Shown here: piece after piece, positions 1 through 8,844 of the stretch
How positions within the stretch are numbered: the first letter of the stretch is position 1
How the letters are laid out: each line of letters starts with the position of its first letter
From: Nonomuraea wenchangensis
GTDB taxonomy: Bacteria; Actinomycetota; Actinomycetes; Streptosporangiales; Streptosporangiaceae
DNA: 64,000 nt
Direction: 5' to 3'
Assembly: GCF_900111685.1 (NCBI RefSeq)
Contig: NZ_FOHX01000012.1
Location: 213,618-277,617 of the forward strand
Notes under the pieces: model-generated
The model's database searches: none
Told to the model about the DNA's origin: nothing
Seen by the model: the letters and a program-made list of their open reading frames with translations, nothing else
Position numbers and translations under genes: made by a program

Positions 1-1148
1 GCGTGCACGTCCCGCAGCGCCTGCGGCACGCCGTCGGGCGTGGGCACGTCCGGGCGCAGCGAGACGGTCTTGCGGTCGGCGACGAAGGCGGCGTAGCCGG
101 GCCCCATCCAGTACGCCAGCAGCTGCCGGGCCGCGGCCTCCCGCCCCGTGTCGCCGGTGCGGAAGGCGACCAGCGCGTTGGACTGGTCGGGGATGGAGGT
201 GCCGACGTTGCCGCTGGGCGAGATCGGGAAGAAGCCGATCTTCTCGTCCAGCTCGGCGGTGTCGGCCTTGGCCTGGAGCTGGCCGAAGAACGAGTTGACC
301 TGGATCGCCATGGCGGCCTTGCCGGACAGCAGCGCCTCGCCCTGGTCCTCGAACTTCGCGGTCTTGATGTCGGCGTTGAACAGGCCCTCGTCGATGAGCG
401 CCTTGTACGTCTTGACGGCGTCGAGGATGGTCGTGTCCTCGAAGGTCTCCTTGCCGGTGTTGACCCGCTCCCACAGGCCGCTCTTGGCGGCGTCGGCGAG
501 CTGGACCTGCACCCACCACTGGGTGGCCCACTTGTCGCCGGCCATCTCGAAGAACGGGGTGACGCCCTTGCCCTTGAGCGTGCGGGCGACCTGCAGCATC
601 TCGTCGAAGTTCTTGGGCGTCTCCTTGACGCCGTTCGCGGCGAAGACCTGCTTGTTGTAGTAGACGCCCTCGACGGCGGGGCTGGTGACGAGCGCGGCGT
701 AGCGGGTCTCGTCCAGCAGGCCGGTGATGTCGCGCAGCTCCGGCGACAGCGCCTCGACCCAGGGGGCGCCGTCGAGGGGCTGCAGGTTGGCGCGGGCGTT
801 GAGCGCGGTGAGCATGGACGCGGTCGGCTGCCAGAAGGCCAGGTCGGGCTTGTCGCCGGTGGCGACCTTGGTCTGCACGCCCTGCTCGTACGGGTCGGGG
901 ATGGTGACGACCTCGACCTTGGCGCCGGTGGCCTGGGTGAAGGCGTCGGTGACGGCCTTGGGCACGGTGTTGCTGTTCTGGGCGGCCCAGATGGTCAACG
1001 TGACCCCGTCCAGCCGGGCGGTGGGCGACGGCCAGGCGGCCGGGGAGCCGCCGGCGGCCGGCGCGGCGGGCCCGGCGGAGGGATCGCTGCAGGCCGTGAC
1101 GGCCAGGGCGAGGGTCGCCGCGGCGGCGACACGCTGTACGAGCTTCAC
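1..1148 (-). CDS. sugar ABC transporter substrate-binding lipoprotein (partial, C-terminus beyond window)
   Basis: Extracellular solute-binding protein of the sugar (family 1) type that captures a saccharide for an ABC importer outside the membrane. The GTG start at 1148 follows an AAAGGAAG ribosome site; an in-frame ATG lies 21 nt upstream. The N-terminus has a signal peptide ending in a lipobox (LAVTAC) at about residue 20. The later motifs VEGVYYNK, GKAAMAIQ and MTALNARANLQ fit the family. The reading frame is open to the left edge, so the C-terminus and probably the permease genes lie outside. It is the second gene after the alpha-galactosidase, separated by 60 nt, so the ligand is probably an alpha-galactoside (inference). 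Confidence 0.9.
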   Translation of the reverse strand, partial: MKLVQRVAAAATLALAVTACSDPSAGPAAPAAGGSPAAWPSPTARLDGVTLTIWAAQNSNTVPKAVTDAFTQATGAKVEVVTIPDPYEQGVQTKVATGDKPDLAFWQPTASMLTALNARANLQPLDGAPWVEALSPELRDITGLLDETRYAALVTSPAVEGVYYNKQVFAANGVKETPKNFDEMLQVARTLKGKGVTPFFEMAGDKWATQWWVQVQLADAAKSGLWERVNTGKETFEDTTILDAVKTYKALIDEGLFNADIKTAKFEDQGEALLSGKAAMAIQVNSFFGQLQAKADTAELDEKIGFFPISPSGNVGTSIPDQSNALVAFRTGDTGREAAARQLLAYWMGPGYAAFVADRKTVSLRPDVPTPDGVPQALRDVH

Positions 1149-1167
1149 GGTTCGGCTTCCTTTATCC

Positions 1168-1195
1168 ATGTTCGACCGCCTATGGCATCGAACAT
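1168..1195. promoter_or_regulatory. inverted repeat ATGTTCGA/TCGAACAT between alpha-galactosidase and binding-protein genes
   Basis: A perfect 8-bp inverted repeat (arms 1168-1175 and 1188-1195, 12-nt loop) sits just before the binding-protein start. It could be an operator or an mRNA stem that sets the ratio of the two genes. It does not resemble the TGTGA-type operators upstream of the alpha-galactosidase. Confidence 0.4.
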
Positions 1196-1208
1196 CCCTT
1201 TGGGGAGA

Positions 1209-3305
1209 TTAGTAGGGACGAAGGTGCAGAATTCGGGCGGTGGGCGCGGGGACCGTCGCGGTGACGGTCAGCTCCGCGGTCCGCGGGTTCCAGGCGGCGG
1301 ACCAGCCCTCCTGCGTGGCCGGGTAGGCGGCCTGCGCGCGCAGGTCCCGCCCGGACAGGTGCGGCAGGCGCAGCACGGTGGTCTCGTCGGCTCCTGGCCT
1401 GCGCCAGATCCCCAGGTGGGTGACGTGCTCCGTACGCAGGCCGAGGGCCAGCCACGGATCGTCCCAGCCGGGCAGGCCGAGCGGCCAGCACGGCGTGGCG
1501 CGCAGCAGGTCCGGGCGCAGGCTCTGATGGAGCCGTACGCCGTCCCGGACCAGGGCGAGCTGCTCCGGCGTCATCCGGTGCAGGTTGCCCGACAAGTAGA
1601 GACGGCCCAGGATGCCGGTGCACATCGTGAAGGCGATCTCCTCGTCCGTCATCCCGGGCTGGGGGTAGGCCCAGTTGGCGGCCTGCTCGGGCAGCACGGA
1701 CAGCGGGGCCGCGACCGCGATCGGCGGGTAGCGGAGGAAGTCCTGCTGGTCGCTGGTCGACTGGAGCTGCAGCCGCGAGAGCATCGCGTAGTCCATGCGC
1801 ATCGCGCCCGACCCGCAGTTCTCCAGCACCAGGTGCGGATGGCGGTCCAGCACGCCCTCCAGCCAGGCCAGGTGCGCCCGGTTGTGGGCGAGCAGCCCCG
1901 CGCCGACGCTCGTGGCGCCGACGTCGGTGCCCGCGCCGGGGTTGACGTTGTAGTCCAGCTTGAAATAGCCGACGCCCAGCTCCTCCACCAGCCGGTCCAC
2001 CACCTGGTCCAGGTGCGCGACGGCCGCCGGATGGCGCAGGTCCAGGTGGTGGCGGCCGTGCTCGGCCAGGCGGACGCCGCCGCGCTGGAGGAACGCCTCG
2101 GCGGGCAGCTTGTCGGCCATCGGGCTGCGTACGCCGATCACCTCCGGCTCCAGCCACAGCCCGGCCGTCATCCCGTGCCCGGCGATCCTGGCCAGCACCT
2201 CCTCCAGGCCGCGCGGGAAGCGGGTCTGGGACGGCAGCCACTCCCCCACGCTGTCCCACCAGTCGCCGCCGTCGTCGTACCAGCCGGCGTCCACGCAGAA
2301 GACCTCCGCCCCGGCCGCGGCGGCGGCGTCGATGAGCGGCAGCAGCTTGTCCGTCGTCGGATCGCCCATCACCGTGTTCATGTAGTCGTTGAACACGACC
2401 GGCAGCGCCGGCCGGTCCGGATGGGGACGCAGCAGCGCGCGGCGGTACGCGGTCAGCGCCGCCGCCGCGCCCTCCACGCCGTCGTCGGAGACGGCGACCG
2501 AGACGGGCACGGTGACGAACGACTCGCCGGGCGCCAGCAGCTCGCTCCACTGGTGGTCGGGATCGGTGGGGCCGGACAGTGCCACGTACGCGCCGTCCAG
2601 CCGGTCGCCGGCCTCCCACCGCCACGCGCCGTTGTGCTCGATCTGCCACAACCAGGTCCGGCCGGTACGCCGTTCGCTCAGCCCGCCCATCGGCACGTGC
2701 CTGCCGCTCGACCAGGTGCCGGTGCTGGTCAGCGTGAAGACGCCCTTGCCGTGCTGGCCGTGCCCGGCCAGGCCGAGGTCGGGCACGTGGTCGGCGAGCG
2801 GCCTGCTGGTCCAGCGGTTCTCGCCCAGCCAGTCGCTGTCGCCGTACAGGACGTCCAGCTCGGCGGCCGGCAGGCCGAGGAAGCCCGCGGCGAAGGAGGT
2901 GACGGCCAGCAGGAGCACGGGCTCCTCGCCGTGGTTCGTCACCCGTACCGACGCCTGCACGGCCGGCACGCCCTCGGGCGAGCGCAGGGTCAGCTCCGCG
3001 GCCAGCCCGGACACCTCGTCCCGCATCCGCACCCGCAGCTCGTGCCAGCCGTCCGCGCGGGACTGCTCGGACCCGGCGTAACGCAGCCGGCAGCCCACCG
3101 CCGTCTCCGAGAGCCGCTGCGAGGCCCGCGCCCGGCCCTCGCCGGGCACCAGCACCTCCACCACCGGCTGGGAGACCCGCGCCCGCACGGTGACCGGCCC
3201 GGCGGTCAGCTCGCGCAGCGCCACCGGGCGATCCGGGTGGACCTCCAGTACGGCGGCGAGGCCGGAGTGGCCCCAGCGCAGGATCTCGACGACGTCAGCA
3301 GGCAT
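1209..3305 (-). CDS. alpha-galactosidase (GH36, melibiase family)
   Basis: Retaining alpha-galactosidase that releases terminal alpha-linked galactose from melibiose or raffinose-type sugars, probably in the cytoplasm because no signal peptide is seen. About 698 aa, normal for bacterial GH36. An N-terminal beta-sandwich precedes a TIM barrel starting near NDYMN. The nucleophile is Asp451 in FKLDYN and the acid/base Asp519 in TSDQQD; CVDAGWYDD and LWLEPE are further family motifs. I chose ATG 3305; a TTG one codon earlier is also possible. Twin LacI-type operators lie 29-64 nt upstream, and the LacI gene precedes it on the same strand. Confidence 0.94.
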   Translation of the reverse strand: MPADVVEILRWGHSGLAAVLEVHPDRPVALRELTAGPVTVRARVSQPVVEVLVPGEGRARASQRLSETAVGCRLRYAGSEQSRADGWHELRVRMRDEVSGLAAELTLRSPEGVPAVQASVRVTNHGEEPVLLLAVTSFAAGFLGLPAAELDVLYGDSDWLGENRWTSRPLADHVPDLGLAGHGQHGKGVFTLTSTGTWSSGRHVPMGGLSERRTGRTWLWQIEHNGAWRWEAGDRLDGAYVALSGPTDPDHQWSELLAPGESFVTVPVSVAVSDDGVEGAAAALTAYRRALLRPHPDRPALPVVFNDYMNTVMGDPTTDKLLPLIDAAAAAGAEVFCVDAGWYDDGGDWWDSVGEWLPSQTRFPRGLEEVLARIAGHGMTAGLWLEPEVIGVRSPMADKLPAEAFLQRGGVRLAEHGRHHLDLRHPAAVAHLDQVVDRLVEELGVGYFKLDYNVNPGAGTDVGATSVGAGLLAHNRAHLAWLEGVLDRHPHLVLENCGSGAMRMDYAMLSRLQLQSTSDQQDFLRYPPIAVAAPLSVLPEQAANWAYPQPGMTDEEIAFTMCTGILGRLYLSGNLHRMTPEQLALVRDGVRLHQSLRPDLLRATPCWPLGLPGWDDPWLALGLRTEHVTHLGIWRRPGADETTVLRLPHLSGRDLRAQAAYPATQEGWSAAWNPRTAELTVTATVPAPTARILHLRPY

Positions 3306-3333
3306 CAAGGAACTCTCTTTCGTACTGTCACGG

Positions 3334-3347
3334 TGTGACCGGTCACA
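3334..3347. promoter_or_regulatory. LacI-type operator 1 (TGTGACCGGTCACA)
   Basis: Perfect 14-bp palindrome with the central CpG typical of LacI/GalR operators, 29 nt upstream of the alpha-galactosidase start. A second similar site lies 21 bp away, two helical turns, so both face the same side of the helix. The obvious ligand is the adjacent LacI regulator. Confidence 0.75.
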
Positions 3348-3353
3348 AGGGCA

Positions 3354-3369
3354 GTGTGAGCGGTCACAC
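3354..3369. promoter_or_regulatory. LacI-type operator 2 (GTGTGA-N4-TCACAC)
   Basis: Second copy of the operator, a 16-bp inverted repeat with central GCGG. It resembles the lac operator half-site TGTGAGC. It lies between the regulator stop (3415) and the alpha-galactosidase start. Confidence 0.72.
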
Positions 3370-3414
3370 CGACATGAGGGAAGACCTGTTTGCGGGATCG
3401 TTACGCGCAGGTTT

Positions 3415-4461
3415 CTAGAAGCCCCGTGGGCTGCCGGTGGACTCGCGCACCACCAGGCTGGGCGCCACCAGGGCGGGCTCCGGCTGCTCCTGGCCGGTCA
3501 GCTCCGCCACGGCCGCGTGGAAACAGGCCCGCCCCAGCCCGGCGAAGTCCATCCGGACCGTGGTCAACGCGGGCGTCCAGTACGCCGAGCCCGGGATGTC
3601 GTCGAAGCCGACGATGCTCACGTCGCCGGGCACCGCCTTGCCCGCGTCGTACAACGCCCGGCGCACCCCCTGGGCGATGTCGTCGTTGCCGCACAGGATG
3701 GCGGTCACGTCCGGGTCGGCGGCCAGCCGCCGCCCGGCGGCGTAGGCCGAGGCGATGTCCCAGCCGCAGTCGAGCACGGCGGGGATCGGCGCGCCCGACT
3801 CGCCCAGCGCGTCGCGCCAGCCGGCCAGCCGGCCGCCCGCCCCTCCCTCGGACGGGATCGCCACGTGGTGCACGGTCCGGTGGCCCAGCGCCAGCAGGTG
3901 CCGGGTGGCGTCGGCCGCGGCGCGGCGCTCGTCCAGCGCGATCGACACCCGGCCCCGGTCGGGCGCGGCCGGCTCGGCGGCGGCCACCGCCGGGACGTGC
4001 CGGGGCAGCGCCTCCAGCACCGCCACGCCGCTCGGGTCGAACGCGATCACCACCACGCCGCCCGCGCTGGCGTCGCTGACGTCGTCGACGGTCTGCTTCA
4101 CCTCGGCGGGCTCGGCCGACTCCACCACCCGGATCCCCACGGCCAGCCCGGCCGCGCGCGCGGCCTCCTCGATGCCCTGCAAGGTGGCGGCGTAGCCGTA
4201 CAGGACCGTGTTGGACGTCACCACGGTGATGGCGCGGGCCCGGCCCAGGCTGAGCGCGCGGGCGGCGCGGCTCGGCCGGAAGCCGAGCCGGTCGATGGCC
4301 GCCAGCACCGCGGCACGGGTCTCGGCGCGCACCTTGGGCGAGTCGTTGAGCACCCGCGAGACCGTCTGGTAGGACACCCCGGCGGCGGCCGCGACGTCCC
4401 GGATGCTGGGCACGGCGACGGCACTCCTGGACGCGCGGCGGGGTGTCGAGGTCACGCTCAC
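3415..4461 (-). CDS. LacI family transcriptional regulator
   Basis: Sugar-responsive DNA-binding repressor, 348 aa. The N-terminal helix-turn-helix with hinge helix (residues about 18-70: IRDVAAAAGVSYQTVSRVLN) is followed by a periplasmic-binding-protein-like sensor domain (LCGNDDIAQGVRRAL, VSIVGFDDIPGSAYWTPALTTV). The GTG start at 4461 is the first in frame; the upstream ATG at 4463 reads straight into a stop. It is codirectional with the alpha-galactosidase and the twin palindromes lie between the two genes, so it probably represses the galactosidase/ABC genes until an inducer sugar binds. Confidence 0.92.
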   Translation of the reverse strand: MSVTSTPRRASRSAVAVPSIRDVAAAAGVSYQTVSRVLNDSPKVRAETRAAVLAAIDRLGFRPSRAARALSLGRARAITVVTSNTVLYGYAATLQGIEEAARAAGLAVGIRVVESAEPAEVKQTVDDVSDASAGGVVVIAFDPSGVAVLEALPRHVPAVAAAEPAAPDRGRVSIALDERRAAADATRHLLALGHRTVHHVAIPSEGGAGGRLAGWRDALGESGAPIPAVLDCGWDIASAYAAGRRLAADPDVTAILCGNDDIAQGVRRALYDAGKAVPGDVSIVGFDDIPGSAYWTPALTTVRMDFAGLGRACFHAAVAELTGQEQPEPALVAPSLVVRESTGSPRGF

Positions 4462-4561
4462 ATGGTAGGCCCGGCCCCCGGAACCGGCCGCCGGGGAGCT
4501 CGATCTTGAAGGCGTCGGTGTGGAGCGAAGCGCCCAACTTCGGCGGTCCGGGCGTCGTCCA

Positions 4562-4694
4562 AGAGCCTGCTGACGAATGACTCTGGTGAATGCTCGGGTC
4601 AGGACAGGATCGAGGTGTGGTCATCATGGGGCTGCTGACCGGAGAACGGGAGCGCGCTCCCGGTAGCTGAGGTGTTGACTAAGCAGCTCAGCGG
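4562..4694. repeat. 133-bp direct repeat, copy A
   Basis: Ungapped copy of the segment at 8712-8844; I count 12 differences in 133 positions (about 91% identity). Both copies begin AGAGCCTGCTGACGAATG and end AAGCAGCTCAGCGG, and the flanks are unrelated. Copy B truncates a GNAT gene and copy A lies 74 bp before a transposase relic, so this is probably an end of a degraded insertion sequence. Confidence 0.8.
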
Positions 4695-4767
4695 CCAGAA
4701 GCCCGTGGTTGTCTGACTACACGCCCGCGGCCGTGAACGCCGGCGGTTGCGCCTCCCCGGGGTGCGG

Positions 4768-5012
4768 ATGTCGCGGCCGGAAACCGGCATATCCTTCGGA
4801 TCTGACCGATGCCGAGTGGTCGGTGCTGGACGGGATCGGCTATGTGACCCGGTAGGGGATCGAGTGGCGGGCCCTACCGGTCGACTCTCCGCCACATGAA
4901 GCGGTGTACGCGTTCTTCCTGCGCTGGTCGCGGCGGTGGTCTGCCAGAACGGCTGGCCGGAGTGAGCTGCCGACGGCCGACGGCATCGACTCCCAGACCG
5001 TCCGCGGACGTT
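4768..5012 (+). pseudogene. degraded IS5-family (DUF4096-type) transposase
   Basis: Translation from 4790 reads YPSDLTDAEWSVLD, the hallmark start of IS5/IS4-type transposases, then jumps to GIGYVTR, a stop, GIEWRALPVDSPPHEAVYAFF with RWSRRW, and finally DGIDSQTVRG. Compared with intact relatives, at least two internal segments are missing, there is an in-frame TAG, and the candidate ATG at 4768 is out of frame with the conserved part. It is a non-functional relic. Confidence 0.72.
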
Positions 5013-5130
5013 CGGGCGGTGACCACCGGCCTCAACCATTCCGCCTGGCATTCTTCCTTCGTCCTCATCCTCGTGCACACCGTGTCCGAAAGGGCGAGAG
5101 CATGCATACCGCCCAGATCGCGAGGCCAGC

Positions 5131-7740
5131 TCAGCGAGGGCGCAGGGCGTACAGGTTGCCGCCGACACCCGTGTAGATCAGGCCGTCCGCAGGGACGGAG
5201 GCCGTCACGTACGTGCCGCCGCCGCTGACTAGCGGCCGGTCCGCACCGGTGGCGGCGTCCAATGCGTGGAGGGTGCCGTCGACGGTGCCCGCGTACACAG
5301 TGCCCGCGTGCAGGGCGAGGCCGGACCTGAGTGCCGCACCTGTCGGGGTGCGCCACAGCACCGTTCCAGAGGTGGCGTCCAGGGCGTGGATCGCGCCGTC
5401 GGCGGCCTCCACGTAGACGCGGCGCCGGTCGGCGGCCAGGGTAGTGCCCGCGTGGCGGACGCCGGTCGGGAAGATCCAGCGCTGCCTGCCGGTACGGGCA
5501 TCGAGCGCATGCAGAACGCCGTCCGTGCCGCGCACGTAAACGGCGTCGCCGACGTGCAGCGGAGCGGTGACCGGGGCGGCGCCGAGCGGGACGTTCCACC
5601 GTTCCTTGCCGGTCGCGGTGTCCAGGGCGTGGAGGCGTTCGCCGGCGCCACCCATGTAGACGACCTTTCCGGCCGGGGCGGCCACCGTGTCGTCCCCCGT
5701 CTCCACGTGCCATCGCGGGTGTCCGGTGGCTGCGTCCAGTGCGTAGCCGGCGACGTAGACCAGGCCGCCCGCCGCGACGGGAGCGTCGGTGTGGGACGAG
5801 CGCCACAGTTCCCGGCCGGAAGCCGCGTCGAGGGCGACGGTACGGCTCCAGGAGCCGTAGAAGACGTGGCCCTCAGCCACGGTGAAGTCCAGCAGCCGCT
5901 TCGCCCGCCGCTGCCAGCGCGGCCGGCCCGTTCGGGCGTCCAAGGCGTAGAGGTTGGCCCCGTCCGCGACGTACACCAGGCCGCCAGCGACCACGAGTGT
6001 ACGGCCGAGGTACCCGCCGAGCGCCCGGCTCCACCGCAGGCGGCCGGAGGAGGCGTCCACGGCGTAGACCTGGCTGCCGTCGGCGGTGTAAACGATACCG
6101 CCGCGGACCACGGGGTCGGTGTTCACGGATGCGTCGGCGGGGAAGCTCCAACGCACCTGCGGCAGCGCAGCGGGAGCGCGCCGGGGCAGGTGGTAGCGGG
6201 CCAGCAGCTTGTCGCGTACCTGCGGGGTGAGGGCGCGGAGCGTCTGCCGCGAGGAGGAGGTGAGGCGGACGATGACCGGGCCCACGTTCACGACGGCCTC
6301 GGGCGCGCTGCCGGTGCCGGTGGCGGTGGGCCGGAGGTAGTCGAGCACGTACGGATCCTCCGTCACCGGATCGTGGAACCACTCCCTCTTGATGGGGGCG
6401 GTCTCGACGGCGTATAGGCGGCGCGCGTCGGCGGAGACCCACTCCACCGACAAGGAGACGACGGGCTCGTCGTCCGTCGGCGGTATCCGGTCGCACTGGA
6501 CGGGCTTCGGCAGCTTCCGCCCGAAGAGGGCCTGGGTGGCGGGCCTGGTGATGTAGCCGCCCTCGGCAGGGCGGGGCAGCAGGTCACACGCGTCCGGCCA
6601 GGCGTCCGCCGAAACCCCGCTGAGCAGTTCCCGCCCGTCCGGCACCCCGTAGCCGAGGGTATAGGCGACGACGCTGCCGGCGTCGAGCCGCACGAAGGCC
6701 AGGCCGGGAGCCGTACCCACGAGAACGGTGCCGGTGGAGGGCGCGGAGATCGGCAGTGCGCGCAGTCGTCCGGTGACGGTGTCGAGCGAGGTCAGGAACG
6801 CAGGCAGCGGCCACTTTGCCGGGCTCGCCCTCAGGGCGCCGTCGTGGTCGATCTCGGGGACGCCGCCGATGAACATCGGCTCGCTCCACCGGCCGCCCCG
6901 CCCGGGACGCAGCGCCTCCTCCGCGCTGGACAGGCGGCGGCCGTCGGGCGCGTAGAAGGTCGTGGTGTCGCCGCTCGTGACCTGGGCGTACCCGTCGCCA
7001 CTTATCGTGATGCCAAACCAGGGCGGCCGCGCGTCCGAGACCCGGGGCCCAGGCGAGGGCAGCGTACGCGTCCAGCCGGTACGCAGCGTGGCGGGGTCTG
7101 CGGCGGAGAGGCGTACCCGGCCGTCCGCGCAGTGGTCGAGCAGCAGAATCGAGCGGGTGGCGGCGGCGGCCGTCATGTCGCAGCGCCACTCGTGCACGGT
7201 TCTGGCCGCGACGGTGCCCTTATGTAGGTTCAGGGAGACGAAGGCGAAGGGTTCCGACTCCCGTTCAGGGAGCACGAGACCGCGCTCGGTCACCATGACC
7301 GGCGGCCCCTGGTAACGTCCAGCCCCCGCCTTGACGTCCTGCCGCGACAGGGTGACCTGGCGCCGCCACAACAGCGTGCCCGTGTCCGCGTCGTACGCCT
7401 GGAGCCGCTGGTCGCCACCTTGCGAGTCCGCGGTGAGCACAACGACCGTGCCGGCCGCGACCCACGTCCCGGCGATAGGGGCGGCGAAGCCGGACAGGGT
7501 GTGGGCGAGCCTGCCGGTGCGGGCCTCGTGCACGCGTACCGTGTTGTCGGCGGTCGCCATGGCCAGGGCCTGCGTGGAGGCACCGTGGAGCGGGACGTTG
7601 AGGTCCCAATTCCAGAGCTCGCCGTCGGCGGGCGCCGTCCACGCCAGACGCCACCGGACCGGCGCGAGTGTGTCGGTGGCCGCGTCGGCGGCCGTGCCCA
7701 GCAGCAACAGCGCCGCCAGTACGGCGGCGGCCCTCAGCAC
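5131..7740 (-). CDS. secreted PQQ/BamB-like beta-propeller repeat protein
   Basis: An 869-aa protein with an N-terminal signal peptide (LAALLLLGTAADA) and many PQQ-type propeller repeats. These read A-L-D-A-x-T-G-x-x-R-W, for example VYAVDASSGRLRWSRALGG, LYALDARTGRPRWQR and LHALDTATGKERW, mostly in the C-terminal half. Such propellers are usually scaffolds in the envelope; no dehydrogenase catalytic site is visible and I assign no reaction. The GTG start overlaps the stop of the upstream membrane protein by 7 nt, which implies translational coupling. The pair is flanked by the two 133-bp repeats. Confidence 0.85.
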   Translation of the reverse strand: MLRAAAVLAALLLLGTAADAATDTLAPVRWRLAWTAPADGELWNWDLNVPLHGASTQALAMATADNTVRVHEARTGRLAHTLSGFAAPIAGTWVAAGTVVVLTADSQGGDQRLQAYDADTGTLLWRRQVTLSRQDVKAGAGRYQGPPVMVTERGLVLPERESEPFAFVSLNLHKGTVAARTVHEWRCDMTAAAATRSILLLDHCADGRVRLSAADPATLRTGWTRTLPSPGPRVSDARPPWFGITISGDGYAQVTSGDTTTFYAPDGRRLSSAEEALRPGRGGRWSEPMFIGGVPEIDHDGALRASPAKWPLPAFLTSLDTVTGRLRALPISAPSTGTVLVGTAPGLAFVRLDAGSVVAYTLGYGVPDGRELLSGVSADAWPDACDLLPRPAEGGYITRPATQALFGRKLPKPVQCDRIPPTDDEPVVSLSVEWVSADARRLYAVETAPIKREWFHDPVTEDPYVLDYLRPTATGTGSAPEAVVNVGPVIVRLTSSSRQTLRALTPQVRDKLLARYHLPRRAPAALPQVRWSFPADASVNTDPVVRGGIVYTADGSQVYAVDASSGRLRWSRALGGYLGRTLVVAGGLVYVADGANLYALDARTGRPRWQRRAKRLLDFTVAEGHVFYGSWSRTVALDAASGRELWRSSHTDAPVAAGGLVYVAGYALDAATGHPRWHVETGDDTVAAPAGKVVYMGGAGERLHALDTATGKERWNVPLGAAPVTAPLHVGDAVYVRGTDGVLHALDARTGRQRWIFPTGVRHAGTTLAADRRRVYVEAADGAIHALDATSGTVLWRTPTGAALRSGLALHAGTVYAGTVDGTLHALDAATGADRPLVSGGGTYVTASVPADGLIYTGVGGNLYALRPR

Positions 7741-8585
7741 TTGTCCGCCGTCGTGCAGGCCTGGTCAGGGGGCATCGGTGTCCAGCCACCGTTGCTCGCC
7801 TTGCGGTACGCCTTGCGGTAGGAGCTGGCCCGGCCCGTCAGCCGGAACGGTCCGCTTCCGGGCCCCTTGATGACGATCTGCTCCGACCGCTCCCCTGCCA
7901 GCACAGTTGCCACGAGGTCGAACTCGTAGTAGGCGCCCTCGCCAACGACCGACAGGTCGAGCGTGACCCGTTCTCCCCGTTGGAGGTCGATCTGTTTCTT
8001 CCGGAAGTACGGGACGTCCGGCTCCTTCTTCATGGCGAAGCGAAGGGGACGCCGATCGAGGTCGGCGACCAGCTCGACCGTGCCGGTCTCACCCGCGGTC
8101 TCCTCGACAAGGTAGACGGCGTCCGAACGCGGCGCGCGGAGGAGGATTCGCGGCTCGATGTCGATAACGCGTACGCTGCTGCGGTTTCCGACCAAAACAA
8201 CGGTGGCAGTCAGGTCGTCGATCGTGGCGACGTGGTGGCGGGAAAGCATTGCGGCCAGCTCCGCGTCGCTCACGGCCTTGCCCAGCAAGGCTGCCCGGTC
8301 CTCGGGGTCGGTCACCGGCTCCCTGAGGGCGAGGTCACGCTCGTCGTACTTGACCTCCACGTGACCGACCGTGAGCGGGGGCTCGCCGCCGATGCGGTCG
8401 ATGGTGTCGGAGCCGCTCGCGGTGTACCAGGCGGTGAACACCACGCCGATCGCCGCGATGAGCACGGCACTGACAATCCCGGCGATCCAGGTGCGCGCGG
8501 CCTTCCATGCCTTGCCCTCACCCTTGTCGTCGGGGCCGTCATCGGGGTTGTCGTCGCGTTTCCTGCTCCGGCGTGCTCTGGCCAT
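7734..8585 (-). CDS. membrane-anchored hypothetical protein
   Basis: A 283-aa protein not matched to a named family. A very charged cytoplasmic N-terminus (Arg/Lys/Asp-rich, residues 1-30) is followed by one membrane helix at about 35-53 and an outside domain rich in beta-strand-like stretches. Two Cys lie near the C-terminus (QACTTADKC). The ATG start has a GGGGGA ribosome site. It is coupled to the propeller protein by a 7-nt overlap, so the two probably act together at the cell surface (inference). Confidence 0.8.
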   Translation of the reverse strand: MARARRSRKRDDNPDDGPDDKGEGKAWKAARTWIAGIVSAVLIAAIGVVFTAWYTASGSDTIDRIGGEPPLTVGHVEVKYDERDLALREPVTDPEDRAALLGKAVSDAELAAMLSRHHVATIDDLTATVVLVGNRSSVRVIDIEPRILLRAPRSDAVYLVEETAGETGTVELVADLDRRPLRFAMKKEPDVPYFRKKQIDLQRGERVTLDLSVVGEGAYYEFDLVATVLAGERSEQIVIKGPGSGPFRLTGRASSYRKAYRKASNGGWTPMPPDQACTTADKC

Positions 8586-8711
8586 GGGTGTCCCCCGGGA
8601 GGCGCGGACAGTGACCGTGCGCTACCAAGTATGCCCTGTCCGTCAGTGGGTGGCGGGATTTTACGCGCAGCGCCCGGAGGGTCACGCCTGCTGGCTGTCG
8701 TAGTGCTTCCG

Positions 8712-8844
8712 AGAGCCTGCTGACGAATGTCTCTGGCGAAGGCTCGAGTCAGGACAGGGTCGAGGTGTGGTCGTCATGGGGTTGTTGACCGGTGAACGGG
8801 CGCGGGCTCCCGGTAGCTGAGGTGTTGTCTAAGCAGCTCAGCGG
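8712..8844. repeat. 133-bp direct repeat, copy B
   Basis: Second copy of the 4562-4694 repeat, same orientation, exact offset 4150 bp without indels. Its right edge coincides with the point where the GNAT reading frame is cut, which marks that edge as a real insertion or recombination boundary. Confidence 0.8.

Noticed and set aside
3..3338. 1111-codon plus-strand open frame
   Set aside because: Lies opposite the binding-protein and alpha-galactosidase genes; Arg/Gly/Val-rich shadow typical of high-GC DNA, no family motif.
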